Assembly: GCA_012518475.1 (NCBI GenBank)
Contig: JAAYSB010000176.1
Location: forward strand, 1-9,880
Source of the DNA: Intrasporangiaceae bacterium
GTDB lineage: Bacteria; Actinomycetota; Actinomycetes; Actinomycetales; Dermatophilaceae
Length of the DNA: 9,880 nt
Direction: 5' to 3'
This document shows, piece after piece, positions 6,852 through 9,880 of the stretch. Position numbers and translations under genes: made by a program. The notes under the pieces were generated by a model. That model saw nothing but the letters and a program-made list of their open reading frames with translations, had not been told where the DNA came from and made no database searches. The first letter of the stretch is position 1; each line of letters begins with the position of its first letter.

Positions 6852-6911
6852 TTGACGTATGGCGACACGCAGAAGAATCGGCCCGAACCTCTGCGTGTCG
6901 CCATACCTCAA
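6852..6911. repeat. 60-base near-perfect palindrome, hairpin or terminator-like element
   Basis: Arms 6852-6873 and 6890-6911 pair at 21 of 22 positions (only 6856/6907 fails). The core 16 bases GTATGGCGACACGCAG (6857-6872) and their complement (6891-6906) match perfectly. The loop is 16 bases. It sits between the TM2 gene on the + strand and the small ORF on the - strand, whose stop is 16 bases away, so it could be a bidirectional terminator without a T tract. A REP-like dispersed element is the other main possibility. Confidence 0.8.
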
Positions 6912-6927
6912 CCGGGGAGGTGGGTGC

Positions 6928-7143
6928 TCAGGCGGAGGCGAAGACCACCTCAGGCCAAGGCGAGCTCGCCAGCCAGGCCCGCCGGGTGTCCTCGTCGCAG
7001 CCCGCCGGGGGGAAGATCGCTGTCGCGACAAGAGCCGGAAGGGGAGACGGCTGCGACAGTCGGGGTGCGAGCACGGAGCGGGGCGACGGTGTGGTGTCCG
7101 CACACATAACGGCACCGAGGGTGTGGTCGGGGGTGTGGGACAT
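6928..7143 (-). CDS. Possible small protein of 71 residues, unknown function
   Basis: I do not recognise this product. The frame runs from ATG at 7143 to a TGA ending at 6928. The start is preceded on the minus strand by AGGAGG (7153-7148) with a 4-base spacer, the best Shine-Dalgarno match of any start in the window except the pyrR leader. Third codon positions are G/C-rich, as in neighbouring genes. A long palindrome lies 16 bases after its stop and an AT-rich possible promoter about 60-110 bases before its start. The protein has Cys15 and Cys50, a Pro/Ala/Leu-rich middle and a DEDTRRAWLASSPW segment near the C terminus. It has no clear signal peptide or membrane helix. Against it: it is short, and high-GC DNA often has chance ORFs; a longer frame (6696-7190) also runs through on this strand. 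Confidence 0.35.
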   Translation of the reverse strand: MSHTPDHTLGAVMCADTTPSPRSVLAPRLSQPSPLPALVATAIFPPAGCDEDTRRAWLASSPWPEVVFASA

Positions 7144-7147
7144 CTCG

Positions 7148-7153
7148 CCTCCT
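7148..7153 (-). promoter_or_regulatory. Consensus Shine-Dalgarno site before the small minus-strand ORF
   Basis: AGGAGG on the minus strand (read 7153 to 7148), followed by CGAG and the ATG at 7143-7141. It is the main evidence that the small ORF is translated. Confidence 0.45.
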
Positions 7154-7166
7154 CAAGGGTCAGAGC

Positions 7167-7181
7167 GCGCCACGGTGGCGC
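7167..7181. repeat. GC-rich palindrome upstream of the small minus-strand ORF
   Basis: GCGCCAC (7167-7173) and GTGGCGC (7175-7181) are perfect inverted repeats about a single central G. A further TCAG/CTGA pair (7160-7163, 7182-7185) extends it with a 3-base bulge. It lies just 5' of the Shine-Dalgarno site of the minus-strand ORF, so it could be an operator or a leader hairpin. Confidence 0.5.
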
Positions 7182-7206
7182 CTGACGCACAGTCCATCAC
7201 GCGATG

Positions 7207-7252
7207 TTGGACTTGGCATAGGAAAGCGTTATGTATTTCGTATGCTGATACG
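7207..7252. promoter_or_regulatory. AT-rich island, possible promoter(s) or operator
   Basis: This is the least GC-rich stretch in the window. On the + strand TTGGAC (7207-7212) is followed after 17 bases by TATGTA (7230-7235), a plausible -35/-10 pair that would feed pyrR with a long leader. CGTAT-GCTG-ATACG (7239-7252) is a small perfect inverted repeat just downstream. On the - strand it could drive the small ORF, although no clear hexamer pair stands out there. Confidence 0.35.
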
Positions 7253-7303
7253 GCGGCGCTCGAACACGCCGGAGGGCGGTGTCGGGCACCGCTTCGCGGG
7301 GGT

Positions 7304-7309
7304 TAGAGT
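7304..7309 (+). promoter_or_regulatory. Candidate -10 element of the pyr operon promoter
   Basis: TAGAGT matches TANNNT. A start about 6-7 bases later (near 7316) would give a leader of about 58 bases that contains the whole PyrR-binding hairpin. The -35 position (about 7281-7286, GTCGGG) is a poor match. Confidence 0.5.
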
Positions 7310-7333
7310 TGGCAGCGCCAGACGTCCTTTAAC

Positions 7334-7363
7334 GACCTGTCCAGTGAGGCAGGGAAGGAGGTC
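7334..7363 (+). promoter_or_regulatory. PyrR-binding RNA hairpin and ribosome binding site of the pyr leader
   Basis: Bases 7338-7351 read TGTCCAGTGAGGCA. This matches the known PyrR-binding consensus ARUCCNGNGAGGYU at 12 of 14 positions, and the two differences are a compensating A-U to U-A swap at the stem ends. CCTG (7336-7339) pairs with CAGG (7350-7353) to close the loop. Directly after it AAGGAGGT (7355-7362) is a near-ideal Shine-Dalgarno sequence, 12 bases before the pyrR ATG. UMP-bound PyrR on this hairpin would block ribosome access. Alternative pairings GACCT (7334-7338) with AGGTC (7359-7363), and CAGG (7350-7353) with CCTG (7363-7366), would also involve the site. No terminator is seen, so translational repression, as reported for Mycobacterium smegmatis, is the likely mechanism. 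Confidence 0.85.
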
Positions 7364-7373
7364 CTGAACGGCC

Positions 7374-7991
7374 ATGCCGCCCACGGATCGAGAACTGCAC
7401 GATCGCGAGGTGCCCCAGGGGCACCCGCTTGACCCCGCTGGCCGAGTCGTCCTCGGCCCCGAGGAGATCGCGAGGGCGCTGCGGCGCATCGCGCACGAGA
7501 TCCTCGAGTCGAACAAGGGCGCCGAGGACCTCATCCTCCTGGGCATCCCGAGTCGAGGCGTCACCCTTGCCCACCGCCTTGCGGAGCTCATCGCCGACGT
7601 CGAGGGCACCGAGGTGCCCGTCGGGTCACTCGACATCACCCTCCACCGCGACGACCTGCGCGACAACCCGACGCGCACGCCGATGCGCACCCGGATCCCG
7701 GCGACCGGTGTCGACGACAAGGTGGTCGTCCTCGTCGACGACGTCCTGTACTCCGGGAGGAGCGTGCGGGCTGCGCTTGACGCGCTGGCCGACCTGGGCC
7801 GTCCCCGGGCCGTGCGCCTCGCGGTCCTCGTGGACCGGGGACACCGCGAGCTGCCGATCCGGGCCGACCATGTGGGCAAGAACCTCCCGACGGCCCACAC
7901 CGAGAAGGTCCAGGTGCGCCTCCAGGTCCACGACGGCGTCGAGGACACCGTGCGCATCGCCCACGGGCAGACCCACGTGGGAGGACGCTGA
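7374..7991 (+). CDS. pyrR: Bifunctional pyr operon regulator / uracil phosphoribosyltransferase
   Basis: PyrR binds pyr mRNA when bound to UMP and lowers expression of the operon. In many species it also makes UMP from uracil and PRPP. The 205-residue product has a 25-residue N-terminal extension before VVLGPEEIARALRRIAHEIL. GIPSRGVTLAHRLA (57-70) follows, then SLDITLHRDDLRD, and the PRPP-binding motif VVLVDDVLYSGRSVRAAL (about 118-135; acidic D122, D123), so the PRTase site looks intact. RPRAVRLAVLVDRGHRELPIRAD is typical of PyrR. Start: ATG at 7374, the first start after an in-frame stop (7365-7367). The Shine-Dalgarno spacing is rather long (12 bases). A PyrR-binding hairpin precedes the gene, consistent with autoregulation. 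pyrB starts one base after its stop. Confidence 0.96.
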   Translation: MPPTDRELHDREVPQGHPLDPAGRVVLGPEEIARALRRIAHEILESNKGAEDLILLGIPSRGVTLAHRLAELIADVEGTEVPVGSLDITLHRDDLRDNPTRTPMRTRIPATGVDDKVVVLVDDVLYSGRSVRAALDALADLGRPRAVRLAVLVDRGHRELPIRADHVGKNLPTAHTEKVQVRLQVHDGVEDTVRIAHGQTHVGGR

Positions 7992-7992
7992 C

Positions 7993-9036
7993 ATGGTCCG
8001 TCATCTGCTCTCCGCCGCAGACCTCACCCGCGACGACGCGCTGGCGATCCTCGAGACGGCGCGCTCGATGCACGACGTGCAGCGACGCGAGGTCAAGAAG
8101 CTGCCGGCCCTGCGCGGTCGCACCGTCATCAACCTCTTCTTCGAGGACTCCACCCGCACCCGATCCTCCTTCGAGATCGCCGGCAAGTGGATGTCCGCCG
8201 ACACCATCAACATCACCGGCAAGGGCTCCTCGGCCTCCAAGGGCGAGTCGCTGCGCGACACGGTGCTGACGATCACCGCGATGGCGGTGGACGCCCTCGT
8301 CATCCGGCACGGCGCCAGTGGCGCCTGCCACCAGGTCGCCGAGTGGCTCGACGAGGCCGGCGTCGGCGCGAGCGTGCTCAACGCCGGCGACGGCACCCAC
8401 GAACACCCCACGCAGGCTCTGCTGGACGCGTACACGATGACCCAGCGGCTCGGCGACCTGGCGGGGCGCACGGTCGTCATCGTCGGGGACCTCACCCACT
8501 CGCGGGTGTTCCGCTCCAATGTCCTGCTCCTGCGCACCCTCGGCGCTGACGTCACGGTCGTCGCACCGCCGACCCTCATGCCGAGCGGCATCGGTCCCTG
8601 GGCCGAGACCGACGGCTTCACGCTCTCGAACGACCTCGACGAGACGCTGTATGCGGGCCCAGCCCCGGACGTCGTCATGATGCTGCGCGTCCAGCGCGAG
8701 CGGATGAGCGGCGGGTTCTTCCCGACTCCGCGCGAGTACACCGTCGGCTACGGGCTGACCCGCCCACGTCTGGACCGCCTGCGGACTGCCAACGAGAACG
8801 TCCTCGTCATGCACCCCGGTCCGATGAACCGCGGCCTGGAGATCAGCGCCGAGGCAGCCGACAGCCTCAGCTCGGTCATCCTCGACCAGGTCTCCGCAGG
8901 GGTTGCGATCCGGATGGCTGCGCTATATCACCTCCTCGTCGGCACCGGTCCTTCCCAGGAGGGAGTCGGCGACGAGAAGAGGGACACCACGGACGCAACC
9001 GCCGGCCGGAACGACGAGAGCGAGGGCGCAGCATGA
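7993..9036 (+). CDS. pyrB: Aspartate carbamoyltransferase catalytic subunit
   Basis: This enzyme joins carbamoyl phosphate and aspartate to form carbamoyl aspartate, the committed step of UMP synthesis. The 347-residue product has the carbamoyl phosphate motif FFEDSTRTRSSFE (49-61), K84 in ASKGES, the RHGASGACHQVA segment (105-116), GDGTHEHPTQALLD (132-145), the GDLTHSRVFRSN hinge (165-176) and HPGPMNRG (274-281). The catalytic residues look complete. The C-terminal 30 residues (about 318-347) are a polar Gly/Asp/Glu/Thr tail beyond the conserved end, making the protein longer than the roughly 310 residues usual for the family. The frame is open upstream to 7429, inside pyrR; ATG at 7993 with GGGAGG at 7979-7984 is the sensible start. 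No regulatory subunit gene (pyrI) is seen. The stop overlaps the pyrC start (ATGA). Confidence 0.96.
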   Translation: MVRHLLSAADLTRDDALAILETARSMHDVQRREVKKLPALRGRTVINLFFEDSTRTRSSFEIAGKWMSADTINITGKGSSASKGESLRDTVLTITAMAVDALVIRHGASGACHQVAEWLDEAGVGASVLNAGDGTHEHPTQALLDAYTMTQRLGDLAGRTVVIVGDLTHSRVFRSNVLLLRTLGADVTVVAPPTLMPSGIGPWAETDGFTLSNDLDETLYAGPAPDVVMMLRVQRERMSGGFFPTPREYTVGYGLTRPRLDRLRTANENVLVMHPGPMNRGLEISAEAADSLSSVILDQVSAGVAIRMAALYHLLVGTGPSQEGVGDEKRDTTDATAGRNDESEGAA

Positions 9037-9880
9037 GCAGCCTGTTCATCACCGGTGCCTCCGTCCTCGGGGGCGAACCCGCCGACGTCCTCGTCCGGGA
9101 CGGTGTCATCGCCGAGATCTCGGGCCGCCCGGGTCGGATCGACCGCCCGGCCGACGCCGAGGTCATCGACGCCGACGGCCTCACCCTGCTGCCGGGATTC
9201 GTCGACCTGCACACGCACCTGCGCGAGCCGGGCCGGGAGGACGCCGAGACCGTGGCCTCCGGATCGGCCGCCGCCGCAGCCGGTGGCTTCACCGCAGTCC
9301 TGGCCATGGCGAACACGAACCCCGTCACCGACTCCGCCGAGAACGCCCTGCACATCCTCGACCTCGGTCGGGCCGCGGGCCTGGTCGACGTCCAGCCGAT
9401 CGGTGCGGTCACCAAGGGGCTCGGCGGTGAGGAGCTTGCCGAGCTCGGCCTCATGGCACGCAGCCGCGCACGGGTCCGGGTGTTCTCCGACGACGGCAAG
9501 TGCGTGAGCGACGCCCGCGTCATGCGCCGCGCGCTCGAGTACATCCGAGCCTTCGGGGGAGTGATCTCCCAGCACTCCCAGGACCCCGCGCTCGCCGGAG
9601 CCACGGCGTGCTGCCACGAGGGTGAGCTGTCCGGCCGGCTCGGTCTGCCGGGCTGGCCCGCACCGGCCGAGTCGGCTGTCATCGCCCGCGATGCCATGCT
9701 CGCCCAGCACACGGGTTCCCGGGTGCACGTCGCGCACGTCACGACCGCCGAAGGGGTCGAGGTGGTCCGGTGGGCGAAGGCCCGGGGCATCGCCCTGACC
9801 GCGGAAGTCACCCCGCACCACCTCGGCCTCGACACCTCACTCCTCGCCGGGTACGACCCGACCTTCAAGGTCAACCCGCC
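9033..9880 (+). CDS. pyrC: Dihydroorotase, N-terminal part (3' end outside the window)
   Basis: Dihydroorotase closes carbamoyl aspartate to dihydroorotate, the third step of pyrimidine synthesis. The frame is open from ATG 9033 to the window end, giving 282 full codons of a protein usually about 430 residues long. It is a class I enzyme of the amidohydrolase fold: metal-binding DLHTHLREPG (H60, H62), the bridging acidic residue in FSDDGK (D153), H181 in QHSQDP and H235 in VHVAHVTT, then LTAEVTPHHL. These correspond to H59, H61, D151, H178 and H231 of Bacillus anthracis PyrC; the last ligand lies beyond the window. The start overlaps the pyrB stop in ATGA, and GAGGG (9022-9026) is a modest ribosome binding site. 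carA/carB and pyrD/F are expected to follow. Confidence 0.97.
   Translation, partial: MSSLFITGASVLGGEPADVLVRDGVIAEISGRPGRIDRPADAEVIDADGLTLLPGFVDLHTHLREPGREDAETVASGSAAAAAGGFTAVLAMANTNPVTDSAENALHILDLGRAAGLVDVQPIGAVTKGLGGEELAELGLMARSRARVRVFSDDGKCVSDARVMRRALEYIRAFGGVISQHSQDPALAGATACCHEGELSGRLGLPGWPAPAESAVIARDAMLAQHTGSRVHVAHVTTAEGVEVVRWAKARGIALTAEVTPHHLGLDTSLLAGYDPTFKVNP

Larger units (their letters stand above)
6722..7373. other. About 650-base intergenic region
   Basis: No long gene can be supported here. From left to right it holds an inverted repeat after the TM2 gene (TGGGTGGAG 6743-6751 with CTCCACCCA 6776-6784, no T tract), a 14-base direct repeat, a 60-base palindrome, a possible 71-codon minus-strand gene (6928-7143), a GC-rich palindrome at 7167-7181, an AT-rich island about 7205-7250, and the pyr promoter and leader. 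I searched by eye for tRNA-like ends and found none. Where Streptomyces-type genomes carry a regulator gene (bldD) between nusB and pyrR, no such gene is present in this window. Confidence 0.7.

Noticed and set aside
6696..7190. 164-codon minus-strand frame through the intergenic region
   Set aside because: It runs through the 60-base palindrome and into the TM2 gene, is Arg/Pro-rich, and has no good ribosome binding site.
6920..7306. 128-codon + strand frame before pyrR
   Set aside because: It crosses the likely pyr promoter region and has no family resemblance.
7429..7992. Upstream extension of pyrB to 7429
   Set aside because: It lies within pyrR and is Ser/Arg-rich; ATG 7993 has a good ribosome binding site and starts the family homology.
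7636..8814. A 392-codon minus-strand open frame
   Set aside because: It is antisense to pyrR and pyrB and resembles no protein family. It is a shadow of GC-rich codon use.
8876..9874. Long minus-strand frames opposite pyrC
   Set aside because: pyrC on the + strand has every expected motif; the antisense frames have none.
1..9880. Defence system, prophage, insertion sequence, CRISPR array or tRNA
   Set aside because: No transposase, integrase, nuclease or toxin motif, no regularly spaced repeats and no tRNA-like ends were seen on either strand.

Overview
The window is high-GC, densely packed DNA with strong G/C preference at third codon positions, frequent GTG starts, 4-base stop/start overlaps and TANNNT-type -10 elements. 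Gene content and order (aroC-aroK-aroB ... efp-nusB ... pyrR-pyrB-pyrC) are those of an actinobacterial chromosome. Protein details (EF-P loop PGKGP, PyrR leader type, Pro-Tyr-rich TM2 protein) fit a Micrococcales-like actinobacterium. Placement near Intrasporangiaceae/Dermatophilaceae is only a guess.

Left part (1-1994, + strand): the end of aroC, then aroK and aroB, joined by GTGA overlaps. These are three shikimate-pathway enzymes, almost certainly one translationally coupled operon. Positions 1995-2127 hold a long hairpin between aroB and the oppositely oriented next gene. Next (about 2128-3861/3885, - strand) is a two-HKD phospholipase D-superfamily protein whose first HKD motif lacks the usual Asp.

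Middle (4014-6721, + strand): efp, nusB, a GNAT-Nudix fusion protein and a Pro/Tyr/Gly-rich TM2 membrane protein. efp and nusB serve translation and transcription/rRNA synthesis. The fusion gene follows nusB by 15 bases and overlaps the TM2 gene by ATGA. A TAGATT element inside the end of the fusion gene suggests the TM2 gene can also be transcribed as a leaderless mRNA.

Gap (6722-7373): about 650 bases with a 14-base direct repeat, a near-perfect 60-base palindrome, a possible 71-codon minus-strand gene with a consensus ribosome binding site, a GC-rich palindrome in that gene's leader, an AT-rich island, and the pyr promoter and leader.

Right part (7374-9880, + strand): pyrR, pyrB and the first part of pyrC, the start of the pyrimidine biosynthesis operon. 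Its leader carries a well-matched PyrR RNA-binding hairpin directly before the pyrR Shine-Dalgarno sequence, which points to feedback control by translational repression. Most of the window is housekeeping DNA. The unusual items are the GNAT-Nudix fusion, the 60-base palindrome with the small minus-strand ORF beside it, and the PyrR leader. I see no defence island, phage, insertion sequence or CRISPR array.
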